Assembly (NCBI GenBank): GCA_964017045.1
Contig: OZ024798.1
Location: forward strand, 24,765,347 to 24,829,346
Direction of reading: 5' to 3'
Source: Omphiscola glabra
Taxonomy: Eukaryota; Mollusca; Gastropoda; Lymnaeidae
Length of the DNA: 64,000 nucleotides
Part shown: piece after piece, positions 45,039-59,400 of the stretch
Layout of the letters: each line of letters opens with the position of its first letter
Position numbering within the stretch: position 1 is the stretch's first letter
Program-made: the position numbers and the translations under genes
Notes under the pieces: model-generated
Seen by the model: the letters and a program-made list of their open reading frames with translations, nothing else
Database searches by the model: none
What the model was told of the DNA's origin: nothing

Positions 45039-46206
45039 TATAAAAAGTCTGGTGCACCCGAGCTTCACTGTATAAATCTGTGGCTGTGCTACACACTAAC
45101 TATGTGTTCACGCAGAGTACTGCTAACCGTACTAACGTTTTCGTGCCTACCTGAAATGTGACCTCTTTAAACTGCATTGCCGCTCGAATAGTTTCCGTGG
45201 CTTACGATGAAAGCGGGTTATGATTTCAAAGTTGGTTCACAGTTATGGAGCCCATAACCTTGCTCTGTATTCACCTCTACCGCAACGTGTGTTTCTTTCA
45301 GACAATGTCCTTGGGGGAGTGGGGGGGGGGGGGTGGGTTTAGATTTTCGGGTGGGCAGTGCAAGCGGCCACAGGCGTGACTAAAGGGGGACAGCGGAGAT
45401 AGTTGTCCCCGGCGCCAGACTAGTTCCCCGGCGCCAGACTAGTTCCCCGGCGCCAGACTAGTGGGGGCGCCAAAATAGGCTCTGAATTGATGATATTTAA
45501 TGGATGAAAAAAATGGGTTTCATAGATTGGGGGGGGGGGGGGGGAGAGAATTTTGTCCCCAGGCGCCAATCACTCGAACACCCCCCCCCCCCCCCGAGAG
45601 TTCAATGAAAGAAACACTGATCACAACTCTGCTAGCTATCGTTTAAAAGATTATTGCCCATTATACATTTCAGTGATATAAATCAATAGTGAATTCGAAA
45701 ATTTCGCATCCCGTTTATTGGCCTACATCGGCTTATGAAGGTGGGACGCAGTGGCGTGGCTAGAGTTTGTGCCGAATTTTGCGACCCCCTTCCACGAAAC
45801 ATGCCGGAAATGCTTCTCGTCCAGTATAAAGAAACACGCTCCACCCGTGGCGGACAGCCTCATACACACACACACACCTTCCCACGCATTTGTTGGGATT
45901 GAGAAGGATGCTCCTATCGGGCAGAACTTTTTTCTATATATTGAGGGGCGGCATATTTGGCAAACTGCATAGTTTTTCGTAGAAATTGTCACAAAAATAT
46001 TGGTCCTTAGAAAGATGGGGAGGCTTTGGGGATCAAAACAATATTGTTTAGGAGTGATCAAAACAATATTGTTTAGGAGTATTGAAAAGGACAGAAAATC
46101 ATTTAGAAAACATCTAAAGACTTTTTTGTTTCACAGATTTGAGTAAACCAGAGCGCAGTGAGCATGCTAAAGTAGCATTGATACCAGCGCTATATAAGTA
46201 TCCAAT
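45039..46206. other. 5' flank of gene B and intergenic DNA
   Basis: The first 150 bp resemble the flank of gene A. A 19-bp repeat (CCCCGGCGCCAGACTAGTT, three copies) lies at about 45408-45465 and long G and C runs at 45320-45600. No gene was recognised. Confidence 0.45.
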
Positions 46207-46535
46207 CAATCAATCAATCATTAGTGGTGTCATTAGTGGTGTCATTAGTGGTGTCATTAGTGGTGTCATTAGTGGTGTCATTAGTGGTGTCATTAGAGGT
46301 GTCGTTAGAGGTGTCGTTAGTGGTTTCTTTAGTGGTGTCATTAGTGGTGTCATTAGTGGTGTCATTAGTGGTGTCATTAGTGGTGTCATTAGTGGTGTCA
46401 TTAGTGGTGGCATTAGTTGTGTCATTAGTGGTGTCATTAGTGGTGTCATTAGTGGTGTCATTAGCACTGGTGTCATTAGTGGTGTCATTAGTGGTGTCAT
46501 TAGTGGTGTCTTTAGTGGTGTCATTAGCACTGGTG
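46207..46535 (+). repeat. 12-bp minisatellite, about 27 copies
   Basis: The unit is ATTAGTGGTGTC. Two insertions of CACTGG (ATTAGCACTGGTGTC and a final ATTAGCACTGGTG) interrupt it. Long open frames in several registers are artefacts. Confidence 0.95.
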
Positions 46536-46680
46536 ATATACAGTGCTGTGAACTCATGTTGTCACCCCCCCTCCAGATATCCCCATGGATTTCCTACACC
46601 CTGCTCTGGTGGCACCCAGCTTTTGGATTTAACGTAGATCTGTTATGACAACGATAATGAGGTGTTATCCAAGGATCTAC

Positions 46681-47045
46681 CCACCCCTACCCCTGTTGAT
46701 GTGTCAGCCAGTCCTCTCAACACCCCGTCAGTGTGTGAGCCAGTCCTCTCAACACCTCGTTAGTGTGTCAGCCAGTCCTCTCAACACCTCGTTAGTGTGT
46801 CAGCCAGTCCTCTCAACACCCCGTTAGTGTGTCAGCCAGTTCTCTCCACACCCCGTTAGTGTTTCAGCCACTCCTCTTCACACCCTGTTAGTGTGTCAGC
46901 CAGTCCTCTCCACACCCCGTTAGTGTTTCAGTCACTCCTCTTCACACCCCGTTAGTGTGTCAGCCAGTCCTCTCCACACCCCGTTAGTGTTTCAGCCACT
47001 CCTCTTCACACCCCGTTAGTGTGTCAGCCACTCCTCTTCACACGC
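46681..47045 (+). repeat. About 32-bp minisatellite
   Basis: The unit is GTGTCAGCCAGTCCTCTCAA plus CACCCCGTTAGT. In the distal half two variants (CCAGTCCTCTCCACAC and CCACTCCTCTTCACAC) alternate. Confidence 0.9.
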
Positions 47046-48054
47046 CCCTAGTTAAGCTGCTAGTACTTAGCCAAATGATAAATCAATAAATGTTACTTTG
47101 GTTGAGTGAATTATTCCTTAGGGATGATTAATAACGACGAACAGAAAGGGACATTAGTGATGTCATCACAGAAAATAGAAACAACAATCTTATAAATATT
47201 GCTTTAATATTCATTAATTGTTTGAAATAGCAAAAAATAAAAATAAAATACGTTTAAAATGAACAAAAACAAATAAATATTATAACTTAAAATAAATAAT
47301 TGCACTTGACCAAATAAAAATACATTTCCTGGAATTCTTCGGATTAAAATTCTGGTCAAATGAGTCTTTCTTTCTTTTAACAAAACGTTTGGGTTGTGTG
47401 GAGAGGGTAAGTGCTGGGTGGAGTGTTTTGGTGCTTGACTGAGTGTTTAGGATCTTGACTGAGTGTTTAGGTGCTTGACTGAGTGTTTAGGTGCTTGGCT
47501 GAGTGTTTAGGTGCTTGACTGGGTGTTTAGGTGCTTGACTGAGTGTTTAGGTGCTTGACTGAGTGTTTTTATTTGCTTGACTGAGTGTTTAGGTGCTTGA
47601 CTGAGTGTTTAGGTGCTTGACTGAGTGTGTTGTTTTTTGTTGTTTTTTTATATAGTTATTTGTGTGGTGAATGTTTGGTGTTTGGGTGGTGAGTGTTTTG
47701 GAAATTTGGGTCACGAGTGTTTTGGTATTTCGGGGGCGGGTGTAGTATAGCCGAATGGTTTGATAAAACATCTTATATTTTGCTTAATATGCATCTTGAG
47801 ATGAAGCAAAAATCAATGCATTACATATTTATTTTATTTCTTACAATTAGTGGTAATTAGTCATCAAAATCCGTTAGTTGCCATACAAAGAAATTCAACG
47901 TAATATACAACAAGAGAGTTATTGATACCAGCCATCTTTCATTCATCTTTAGAACTAGAGTAATATAAAACAACAGAGTTATTGATGCCAACCATCTTTC
48001 ATTCATCTATAGAACTATAGAGAATTAAGGAAAACATTTTTCATAAATACAGTT
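47046..48054. other. Intergenic AT-rich DNA including a 20-bp minisatellite
   Basis: At about 47405-47632 the 20-bp unit GTGCTTGACTGAGTGTTTAG repeats about 11 times. Two copies of a sequence with CAACAGAGTTATTGAT and CCATCTTTCATTCATC lie at about 47905-48010. No gene was seen. Confidence 0.6.
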
Positions 48055-48144
48055 AAGATTGAAGATTAAAAAAAAACATTAAAAAAATGGACTTAAGCCA
48101 GGTGTATAAATACACAGATCATATGTATGGCATCTTTCCGTCTA
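48055..48144. repeat. 90-bp inverted repeat, left arm
   Basis: This arm is identical, base for base, to the reverse complement of 49682-49771. It begins AAGATTGAAGATT and ends CATCTTTCCGTCTA. It lies 14 bp beyond the stop codon of the RT frame. Confidence 0.95.
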
Positions 48145-48158
48145 CGAGAGACGATAGA

Positions 48159-49739
48159 TTATCTTGTCTGGTTGCAGCTCTTCGTGTGGCTAATGAGACC
48201 GATCCTTGAATGGCAGTCTCTTGTGCATGTCCCGCACACGAATGCAGTGGAGTAGTGTTTTCTTGCCTTTCTCCGCGCTCTCTTCACAGCTGCTTCCGCC
48301 CTGTAGACCTCCTCGGCACGTAGTGATCCTTTCTTCACGATGCCCCGCCATGTGGATCGATCCTCCGCCAAGCCCTCCCAATTTGAAATGTTGATGTTAG
48401 CCGCCTTCATATCTCTTTTGCAAATGTCTATGTATCTGAGACGAGGCCGTCCAACTGACCTTTTCCCTATCGCCAGCTCGCTGTACAGCACGTCCTTAGG
48501 TATGCGACCAGGTTGCATTCGCTTGACGTGCCCAAGCCAGCGGAGGCGTCTTTGGATTAAAATGGCTGGGACGCTGCACATATTTGTTTGAGACAGGACA
48601 TCCGTGTTGGGGACTTTTTCCTGCCATTTGATGTCAAGGATGCGGCGCAGGCATCTGAGATGGAAGCCATTGAGCCTTTTTTCGTGCCTGTTGTATGTGG
48701 TCCAAGACTCGCAGCCATAGAGGAGTGTGCTCAGTACGCAGGCCTGGTATACCTGCAGCTTAGTTCTTGTTGTGAGCTTGGCATTGGACCAGACTCTTTT
48801 CTTCAATCTCGTCATGACAGTTGCGGCCCTCCCTATCCTACCACTTATCTCATCCTCCATTGAGAGGATGCTCGAAATGGTCGACCCTAGATATGTGAAT
48901 CTGTCAACAGCAACCAAGTTGCAGTCGTCGATGGAGATAGTGGGAGAAGATTCAGCGTCCTGAGCCATAATGTTGGTTTTCTTTAAGCTGATGATCATGC
49001 CAAACTCTTTGCAGGCAGCGGATAAACTGGATACAAGGCTCTGCAGGCCGTCTGCTGAGTGAGATACTAAAGCGGCGTCATCTGCAAATAAGAGCTCACG
49101 TAGCATGACCTTTCTTATTTTGGTCTTAGCTCTAAGGCGCGCAATGTTGAACAATCTCCCGTCTGCTCTAGTGTGGATGTATATCCCCTCGCTGTTGTTC
49201 TTGAAGGCATACTGGAGTAAGATGGAGAAGAAGATTGCAAATAAAGTAGGAGCTAGCACGCAGCCTTGCTTTACTCCACTACTTACTGGAAAAGCTTCTG
49301 AGGTGGCACCGTCATAGCATACTGTGCCCTGCATGTTATAGTGGAACTGCTCGATGATATTAAGCAGACGTGCAGGGCAGCCTATTTTTTTTAGGATCTG
49401 GAAGAGGCCGCTTCTGCTGACAAGATCAAAAGCTTTAGTGAGGTCGACAAACGCTATGTATAGAGGCATATGTTGTTCCCTGCATTTCTCCTGCAACTGG
49501 CGCAGAGAGAAGATCATGTCTATGGTTGACCTACCGGCTCGAAAGCCACATTGCGATTCTGGGAGTACACGCGATGCTAGGGTCTGCAAGCGTGTTAATG
49601 CAACTCGGGCGAAGGCCTTTCCAACTATGCTAAGAAGGAAGATTCCACGATAGTTGTTGCAGTCACTCTTGTCTCCTTTGTTAGACGGAAAGATGCCATA
49701 CATATGATCTGTGTATTTATACACCTGGCTTAAGTCCAT
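48159..49739 (-). mobile_element. Non-LTR retrotransposon RT frame (526 aa, uninterrupted, 5'-truncated) between inverted repeats
   Basis: A single open frame encodes the C-terminal part of a LINE ORF2. NNYRGIFLLSIVGKAF is near residue 28 and CGFRAGRSTIDMIFSLRQLQ follows. Motif A is AFVDLTKAFDLV, then GVKQGCVLAP, then the catalytic LLFADDAALVSHS. The thumb and RLRWLGHVKRM follow. The C terminus has a Cys/His-rich finger (CGTCTRDCHSRIGLISH) that several LINE lineages share. The endonuclease domain is missing. The first 19 codons come from the right inverted-repeat arm, not from the LINE, so the start codon is fortuitous. An unbroken frame implies recent arrival. The clade is not assigned. Confidence 0.88.
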
Positions 49740-49771
49740 TTTTTTAATGTTTTTTTTTAATCTTCAATCTT
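49682..49771. repeat. 90-bp inverted repeat, right arm
   Basis: This is the perfect reverse complement of 48055-48144. It overlaps the 5' end of the RT frame, which therefore starts in repeat sequence. Confidence 0.95.
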
Positions 49772-50255
49772 TGTAGATCATATACTTTACACGATTTAGT
49801 AGTTATTTTATTTGACTGGCTAGCAATGACAAAACATTATGTCCGACTTGACTAAATCTAACCTAAATGCTACTATCTTTATGCTACATGTCTGAGTTTC
49901 TTTTTAATGTATCCAAAAGGACAGATGAATGGAACGGAATGCAACAGGTCAATAAAAACATCATAATATCAATTATAAATTATTTGTATTACAAATAAAA
50001 TTACAATTTAACGATTTATATATATATAATGGAGTTAATTTAGTAGGATATAAAACAGAAATGGTAAAAGTGAAGACATATCTCATGGTTACCCCTGTGG
50101 TGACAGGGGGACAATGACCTATTCACAGATGTGGGGGGAAAAGTAAAGTTATTGAATTTGTGAACAAAGAAATCCTTTTTTTTTTTCTCTTTAAGGTTTT
50201 ACTTTAAAAATTTTATACATATATTTTTGTCTTTTCATGGTTGTACATATGCCAA

Positions 50256-50294
<39 letters not shown>

Positions 50295-50461
50295 TATATT
50301 TCGTTGTTCAACTAATGTAATACAAATAAAGGCCTACTCCAATGTCAGACTTTCCATGGTTCAATATTTGCCATTTGAATAATTATTTATAATTGTTTTT
50401 TGTCTTTTTACGGTTCAACATTTGTCAATTATTTCGTTTTAAATCACTTAGCAGGACAGCT
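49772..50461. other. Intergenic DNA and 3' flank of gene C
   Basis: AT-rich, with a TA dinucleotide run at about 50258-50290. No gene was seen. Confidence 0.45.
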
Positions 50462-53400
50462 TTATAAATCCAAGGGACTTAATGGTGGTCTATTTTTAAT
50501 TATATCTGCTGCCTTTTCGGCAATCATGATTGTTGGAGCATTCGTGTTTCCGGATATAATCCAAGGCATGATGGATGCATCCACCACACGTAATCCTGAG
50601 ATGCCATGCACTCTAAAAAAAAAAAAGAATAAAGGTTTCTTTAAAATGAAACGATGGACATTATATATGATGCGTTAGTTTTAATCTCTACATCTTTGTG
50701 TCGATTTAAAAGAAATTAGTCAATGGTAAGTGTAGTCGCGTTGCATGTTTTCTGTAGGCTATTTATAGATGAACATTGTTAGCCCCAGAGTGAAAGTTTG
50801 TAAACATAAACAAATCTGCTAAAAAAAAAAAAATTAAATTTATTTTTCTTTTGGTTAAAGATGGCGCGGCTGCAAATCAAGTCAAGGAAACTGATTGCAA
50901 AGATAGTATAGAGCAACAAGTTAGGGGTGAGTTAGGGGTGAGTTAGGGGTGATTTAGGGGTGAGTTAGGGGTGAGAAACCAAGATAGTATAGAACAACGA
51001 GTTAGACCAGGGGTGGGCAACATTTGCGTCCGTAGTGGCCCGCTGAAATGTTTAAATGCAAAATAAAAAAAAATAATTATTATTTCCATGCGCCACTCTG
51101 CACACAAAAGTTTCCCACCCTTGATGTCGACCAATGAGAATCAAATAGCTCCCATTTTAAAATATTCTATTGAAACGTTGACAATTTCTTAATCAATATA
51201 GCAGTGTTTCTCAAGTTGTTTCCTTAGGACGTCTGGGGCATTTCGAGAAATAGAATGTAGTTTTCACGAAAGCTTGCTTAGTTTTATCTTTCATTCATAC
51301 TGATAATCCAACAAATATTTACACCTTGTACCAAAAGAACATTTGACGATATGCAAAAACAATACATAAACACTAAAAAATTAACAGTTCGACTGCCTAC
51401 CTCAGGTTCGAATCCACCACAGCCGTGGGGTCCCCACTGGGTCCCATCTTGCACGTGCCGACGGGATGGTACGAGGGGATCGATCTGTGCTTGACCAAAC
51501 AGTCCCAGTAGTCGTGGGACTTATAGACGTGACCTTGACACGGGAAGGCGGCACTTTGCTCGGACAGATCGGCTCCGATACTCTTCATGACGTCAGTGCT
51601 GACGATGCGCTCACACTCGTGGATGCCTGAATTTTTTATTTTTTTTTTATAGATAAAACATTTTTTAAATCATTGAATATCTGAACATCAACACGTTGTT
51701 CGGGAAATACATTTCTTGGTCACGATAATCCAAATCACGAAACAAGGTGGAAACATGACAGTGGGTTTCATTTTAAGTTTAAATGTTTTAAAATAAAAAT
51801 AAAGATCGTCTTAACCTGACATAAGGTGTGTGTGTGTGGGGGGGGGAGTGTAGTAAAATTACACGGGACAGCCTCATTTATCGCTGGCAGAACTCCTTTA
51901 AACGGAATTTAATGAACCGATTACAACTATTTTAGAACGATATTGGCATCATATTGAAATACACCAACGCAAACCGCTGGTCATCTACTGCACCCCTGGG
52001 TGCAAGGTATGTCAAACTTTGTGTAAGACGCGTCTCATATACCGTGAGTCTTTCCATTGGATCAAATAGTCAGAGACGAGAGAGTGGGGCTGGTGAGTTG
52101 AGAACATCTCCTTCACTTTGAATAAAATACAGTTCAAGTCAAGGCGACAGTTCAAGTCGAAAATTATTTTGGTCATCTTCACGTGTGAAGAATAAACAAC
52201 GACATTGTCATCGTGAACATTTATTTTTTATAGATCCTATAATGTTCATTTATTATGTCAAACATGTAGCTTGTCCTCTTACAAATTAAAGTGTTTCATT
52301 AATGTCATAAACAGCCATACTTAAGGGGTCAATTATTCCTTTAAAACATATGGTGAACGATCTTTCTCGTTATGTGCCCAAAACAATGGAGTTCTCTCCC
52401 GTTACACATCCGCAATATAACGACAATCACAGCCTTCAAAACTGCCCTCAAGACCAATCTCTTCTGTACTGTACCGACTCATTCTCACCCCCTCTCTGTC
52501 TGATTAACAACGCTCGAGTCTGCTGGGTGCTGTCCATTGCTATACAGGAGTAGATAGTACTTCGGTGGGTGAGGTCAAGCGTTTCACCAATTGTTGTTTT
52601 TAAATGTATATTTTTTGTAATTGCTAATTTGTATGTGAAGCTCAGTGAGCCTAGCCTTAGCCTGGGGTACTGCAGTGAGCCTAGCCCTAGCCTGGGGTAC
52701 TGCAGTGAGCCTAGCCCTAGCCTGGGGTACTGCAGTGAGCCTAGCCCTAGCCTGGGGTACTGCAGTGAGCCTAGCCCTAGCCTGGGGTACTGCGCTATAA
52801 AAAAACCACCTAATAATAATAATAATAATGATGATGATTATAATAATAATAATAATAATAAAAATATCCCTTATGATTTTAATTTTTTCTTGAACTACTA
52901 GCACTAGATGACTTTCTCCAATTTCATTATTTAATTTATTCTCAAAGAACGGAGATGTGCTTGTAAAATGTGTACATATATATAATATATATAATGTGTT
53001 AAATGTATCACCTTTAATTAAAACTTCAGCATCGTACTGCTGCGCTAGATAGTTAGCATGAATGATGGGGTAATCGAATGGATCACTCGAGTGAAGGGTT
53101 ATATTCCCTCTGCTTTCTGGACGCAGCACCGTCGGCGCACACATAAACCCAAACTTGTAGTTGTATCTCCCTGACAGATGCTCGGCAACCTGGTCAAGAG
53201 CACAAACATGAGAGATTATCAAACTCAAGTCAAACTGATTCGATCACTGGTGGGGGGGGGGGGTGTAAATGAAATAGAAAACCACCTCTATGAAAACATA
53301 CGCTGGATCCATATGCTTGTGTACAGAATACGATCAAACGAGATTCTTGTACGCATCATAGCAGCACCAGGGCCGTCATTTCAGGTTCTTTTCAGGGGGT

Positions 53401-56400
53401 ATGGGGTCAGGGCAGAACCAAAACTTGACCGGCTTGTTGAGTTGTTTATTACTGGAGGCACCACAGTACGTAGCAATTTAAATAAAGCCTGAAAATTCAG
53501 GGAAGGGGGGGGTGGATGCCCCCCTCCTGACCTACCCAAATGACGTTCCTGCATAGCACCATCAAGGCGTAGTTTTGTTTTCAACATAATATCAAAACAT
53601 CATATGAGGAGACGACTTGCAAAGCCTTGCTAAGACATTTTTTAAAAATAAAAGAGTTATCTATCTTGGTTGGTTAATTAAGTGTCAATCTACAGTATCT
53701 TGTGTATTTCATGATTAAAAGGCTTTAAGTATGTCTAAAATTCACCGATAAATATATTTTAATGCTATATTCGCTACATAAATTAATTGACAAAAACTCA
53801 TTTTTCTATAAATCAAAAAAAGTCACTTAGTAGGGTTTGCAAAATTAAATGGACTCATATAACTTTGGGTTTCCGATCCTTTTCTCTAGTGCGCACACCA
53901 TGCGCATTCTTTGAATAATTCTCAAATCCCCTTCAAATATGAAAAAAAACATTTTAAAATTTGAAAAAAAACACTCTAATTCTAATGTATTTATTAAATT
54001 AAGATTACATAAATTATCTGAGAAGGAAAATTTAAAATTTATTACATAAATTAAAATGTAAATAAAGAAATCATATATTATATATATATATACAGGGTGT
54101 GTTGTGAACTAGAGTTAGTTAGCCTGATGTTTTGTTATGAAAGTCGTTCATGCATGGTGAGAGTTTGTATGAGAACCACTGTTGTTAGTGGGAATACATT
54201 TTGGGTGCGTGAGTTGTTATGAATTGTATTAGTGTTGCTGAATGGTCATTGGCTGACAGGGGAATTATGAATAAACAAGTGCGTGTATAAAAGTAAAGTG
54301 TGTTAGTTAGTCGAGAGAGAGGACAAGAGATTTATTAAGAGAGACCGGGAGATTTGTAGAGGAAGACAAGAGTTTGGCAGTTAAATATTTAGGGATCGTG
54401 AGAGAGGAACACCCGTGTCAGTCAGAGTTTAGTTTTCACACCTGTGTAATAAGGATTTCAGATGATGTATTAATGACTCTTGGTAGAACCACAATTTGTA
54501 TATACTGAATAAACTGACTTATGAAACTCGAGGTATTATTGTGTCATTGTGTGGACCTCATTGGAATCATAGAGACCCTAGATAACGAGAGTAGGCCGTA
54601 GAGTATGAAGGCCGTAACATTTGAGAGGCCGCAATGAAAATAGGCCGTAACAGGGTGGGCCAATAAAAGTGAGAACATCTCGTCAAATGTGATTTAATCA
54701 CATAAAAGTAGTTTAACTATACCCATACTACATTCAATAGTTTATATATATTATTGAACCACAAGTTCTCAGTCGAGGATTGCTGCCCGACATTCTATCG
54801 AGATGTGGTCGACATAACTGGACATTGCACCAAGACGGAGCCCCATCTCACACAGCCAGAAATACAATCCACTTTCTTCGTCAGGAGAATGTTAACTTCA
54901 TCGAGCCAGACATGTGGCCACCGAACAGCCAAGATGTAAACCCAGTAGATTATGCCATATGGGGTGCTGTACAAGAAAAAGTCTACCTTCGGCGAACATT
55001 TACCACGGTTTAGCAGCTCAAGTTGGCAATAATCGAGGAATGTCGAAATCTGTGGCAACGTTTCATTGACAGAAGCATAAACGAGTGGCGTCGACGCTCA
55101 GAAAAAGTCGTTGAGAAGCAAGGAAGACACATTGAACATGATTTCTGAGAAGCAAGGAAGACACATTAAACATGATTTCTGATTAGCTAAATATTTCTCA
55201 AAAAGATTTATGAAGAATTATAATTAATTAAATTATATTTTGAAATAACTCATATGCTACGAGATGTTCTCACTTTTATTGGCCCACCCTGTATATATAT
55301 ATAAATAACTTAAAAGTCCATCGCTCTCTGTTCCTATACCTACGTGTTCTCACACCCCCATTAACCTCTACCTTTCACCACCTTTTGGAAAACCTGCCCT
55401 AGGACATCGCTTAGCTCAGTGGTTCTCAACCTTCCTATGGCCGTGACCCTTTAATACAGTTCATCGTGTCGTGGTGACCCCCAAGCCACAAAATTATTTT
55501 CGACTATAGAGCACAAGTGATTTCAGATGATCTTATGCGACCCCTGAGAAAGGGTATTGCGACCCACAGGTTGAGAACCGCTGGGTTAGCTGATAGCACT
55601 ACATCAAACATCTCCTTGCATTGAGCATACAACCAAAAGCACCCTTCATATTGCTGATGACAGAGCAGCAAAACCATGTTCTTGAATACCATTCAACATG
55701 GACAAAAACCTTGTATACACGATAACTGAACATTTAAAAAAAATATAATCCCTTCGATTTAACAAATTTCTATGATACATTATCTTGATTATCTTACATC
55801 TTCTGAATACAACGGTGTTTTCGAATGGCCACAGTGTGGCAGTGCTGTGATGAAATGTATCTGCAGGTCCGGCCAGTCCTGCTCCTGGGTTTCTTCAGTT
55901 GTGCTCTTAAAGGCCAGCAGCTCCAGGAAATATGCGGAATTGAAAGGACCTGTAAGGAATTGATGAAACAGTATAAGCCACATAGACCTCTTTCCAACAA
56001 CCACATCGACCTCTTTCCAACAACCACATTGACCTCTTTCCAACAACCACTTTGACCTATTTCCAACAAACACGTCGACCTCTCCCAACAACCCCATCAA
56101 GCTCTCCCAACAACCCCATCAAGCTCTCCCAACAACCCCATCAAGCTCTCCCAACAACCCCATCAAGCTCTCCCAACAACCACGTCGACCTCTCCCAACA
56201 ACCACATCAAGCTCTCCCAACAACCCCATCAAGCTCTCCCAACAACCCCATCAAGCTCTCCCAACAACCCCATCAAGCTCTCCCAACAACCCCATCAAGC
56301 TCTCCCAACAACCCCATCAAGCTCTCCCAACAACCACATCAAGCTCTCCCAACAACCCCATCAAGCTCTCCCAACAACCCCATCAAGCTCTCCCAACAAC

Positions 56401-59400
56401 CCCATCAAGCTCTCCCAACAACCCCATCAAGCTCTCCCAACAACCACGTCGACCTCTCCCAACAACCACATCAAGCTCTCCCAACAACCCCATCAAGCTC
56501 TCCCAACAACCCCATCAAGCTCTCCCAACAACCCCATCAAGCTCTCCCAACAACCCCATCAAGCTCTCCCAACAACCACATCAAGCTCTCACAACAACCA
56601 CGTCGACCTCTCCCAACAACCCCATCGACCTCTCCCAACAACCACATCAAGCTCTCCCAACAACCCCATCGACCTCTCCCAACAACCCCATCAAGCTCTC
56701 CCAACAACCCCATCGACCTCTCCCAACAACCCCATCGACCTCTCCCAACAACCCCATCAACCTCTCCCAACAACCACATCAACCTCTCCCAACAACCACA
56801 TCAAGCTCTCCCAACAACCACATCAAGCTCTCCCAACAACCACATCAACCTCTCCCAACAACCACATCAACCTCTCCCAACAACCACATCAACCTCTCCC
56901 AACAACCACATCAACCTCTCCCAACAACCCCATCAACCTCTCCCAACAACCACATCAACATCTCCCAACAACCACATCAAGCTCTCCCAACAACCACATC
57001 AACCTCTCCCAACAACCACATCAACCTCTCCCAACAACCACATCAACCTCTCCCAACAACCCCATCAACCTCTCCCAACAACCACATCAAGCTCTCCCAA
57101 CAACCCCATCGACCTCTCCCAACAACCCCATCAAGCTCTCCCAACAACCACATGGACCTCTCCCAACAACCCCATCAAGCTCTCCCAACAACCCCATCAA
57201 GCTCTCCCAACAACCACATCAAGCTCTCCCAACAACCACATCAAGCTCTCCCAACAACCACATCGACCTCTCCCAACAACCCCATCAAGCTCTCCCAACA
57301 ACCACATCAAGCTCTCCCAACAACCCCATCAAGCTCTCCCAACAACCACATCGACCTCTCCCAACAACCCCATCAAGCTCTCCCAACAACCACATGGACC
57401 TCTCCCAACAACCACATCGACCTCTCCCAACAACCACATCAAGCTCTCCCAACAACCACATCAAGCTCTCCCAACAACCACATCAAGCTCTCCCAACAAC
57501 CACATCGACCTCTCCCAACAACCACATCGACCTCTCCCAACAACCACATCAAGCTCTCCCAACAACCACATCAAGCTCTCCCAACAACCACATCAAGCTC
57601 TCCCAACAACCACATCGACCTCTCCCAACAACCACATCGACCTCTCCCAACAACCACATCAAGCTCTCCCAACAACCACATCAAGCTCTCCCAACAACCC
57701 CATCAAGCTCTCCCAACAACCACATGGACCTCTCCCAACAACCACATCAAGCTCTCCCAACAACCACATCAAGCTCTCCCAACAACCCCATCAAGCTCTC
57801 CCAACAACCACATCGACCTCTCCCAACAACCACATCAAGCTCTCCCAACAACCCCATCAAGCTCTCCCAACAACCACATGGACCTCTCCCAACAACCCCA
57901 TCAAGCTCTCCCAACAACCACATCGACCTCTCCCAACAACCACATCAAGCTCTCCCAACAACCACATCAAGCTCTCCCAACAACCCCATCAAGCTCTCCC
58001 AACAACCACATGGACCTCTCCCAACAACCACATCAAGCTCTCCCAACAACCACATCAAGCTCTCCCAACAACCCCATCAAGCTCTCCCAACAACCACATC
58101 GACCTCTCCCAACAACCACATCAAGCTCTCCCAACAACCCCATCAAGCTCTCCCAACAACCACATGGACCTCTCCCAACAACCACATCGACCTCTCCCAA
58201 CAACCACATCAAGCTCTCCCAACAACCACATCAAGCTCTCCCAACAACCCCATCAAGCTCTCCCAACAACCACATCGACCTCTCCCAACAACCACATCGA
58301 CCTCTCCCAACAACCACATCGACCTCTCCCAACAACCACATCGACCTCTCCCAACAACCACATCGACCTCTCCCAACAACTCCATCAAGCTCTCCCAACA
58401 ACCCCATCAAGCTCTCCCAACAACCACATGGACCTCTCCCAACAACCACATCGACCTCTCCCAACAACCCCATCAAGCTCTCCCAACAACCACATCGACC
58501 TCTCCCAACAACCCCATCGACCTCTCCCAACAACCCCATCAACCTCTCCCAACAACCACATCGACCTCTCCCAACAACCCCATCGACCTCTCCCAACAAC
58601 CCCATCAACCTCTCCCAACAACCACATCAAGCTCTCCCAACAACCCCATCGACCTCTCCCAACAACCCCATCAAGCTCTCCCAACAACCACATCGACCTC
58701 TCCCAACAACCCCATCAAGCTCTCCCAACAACCACATCAAGCTCTCCCAACAACCACATCAAGCTCTCCCAACAACCACATCAAGCTCTCCCAACAACCC
58801 CATCAAGCTCTCCCAACAACCACATCGAGCTCTCCCAACAACCACATCAAGCTCTCCCAACAACCCCATCGACCTCTCCCAACAACCACATCAAGCTCTC
58901 CCAACAACCCCATCAAGCTCTCCCAACAACCCCATCAAGCTCTCCCAACAACCCCATCAAGCTCTCCCAACAACCCCATCAAGCTCTCCCAACAACCCCA
59001 TCAAGCTCTCCCAACAACCCCATCAAGCTCTCCCAACAACCCCATCGAGCTCTCCCAACAACCCCATCGACCTCTCCCAACAACCCCATCAAGCTCTCCC
59101 AACAACCCCATCAAGCTCTCCCAACAACCCCATCAAGCTCTCCCAACAACCCCATCAAGCTCTCCCAACAACCCCATCAAGCTCTCCCAACAACCCCATC
59201 AAGCTCTCCCAACAACCACATCGACCTCTCCCAACAACCCCATCAAGCTCTCCCAACAACCCCATCAAGCTCTCCCAACAACCCCATCGACCTCTCCCAA
59301 CAACCCCATCAAGCTCTCCCAACAACCCCATCAAGCTCTCCCAACAACCCCATCGACCTCTCCCAACAACCCCATCAAGCTCTCCCAACAACCCCATCAA

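Noticed and set aside
46139..46648. Open frames over the ATTAGTGGTGTC array (up to 169 codons)
   Set aside because: A 12-bp repeat without stops; no domain, and competing frames on both strands.
51195..51225. Left end of a hAT element (CAGTGTTTCTCAAG)
   Set aside because: No matching inverted right end nearby.
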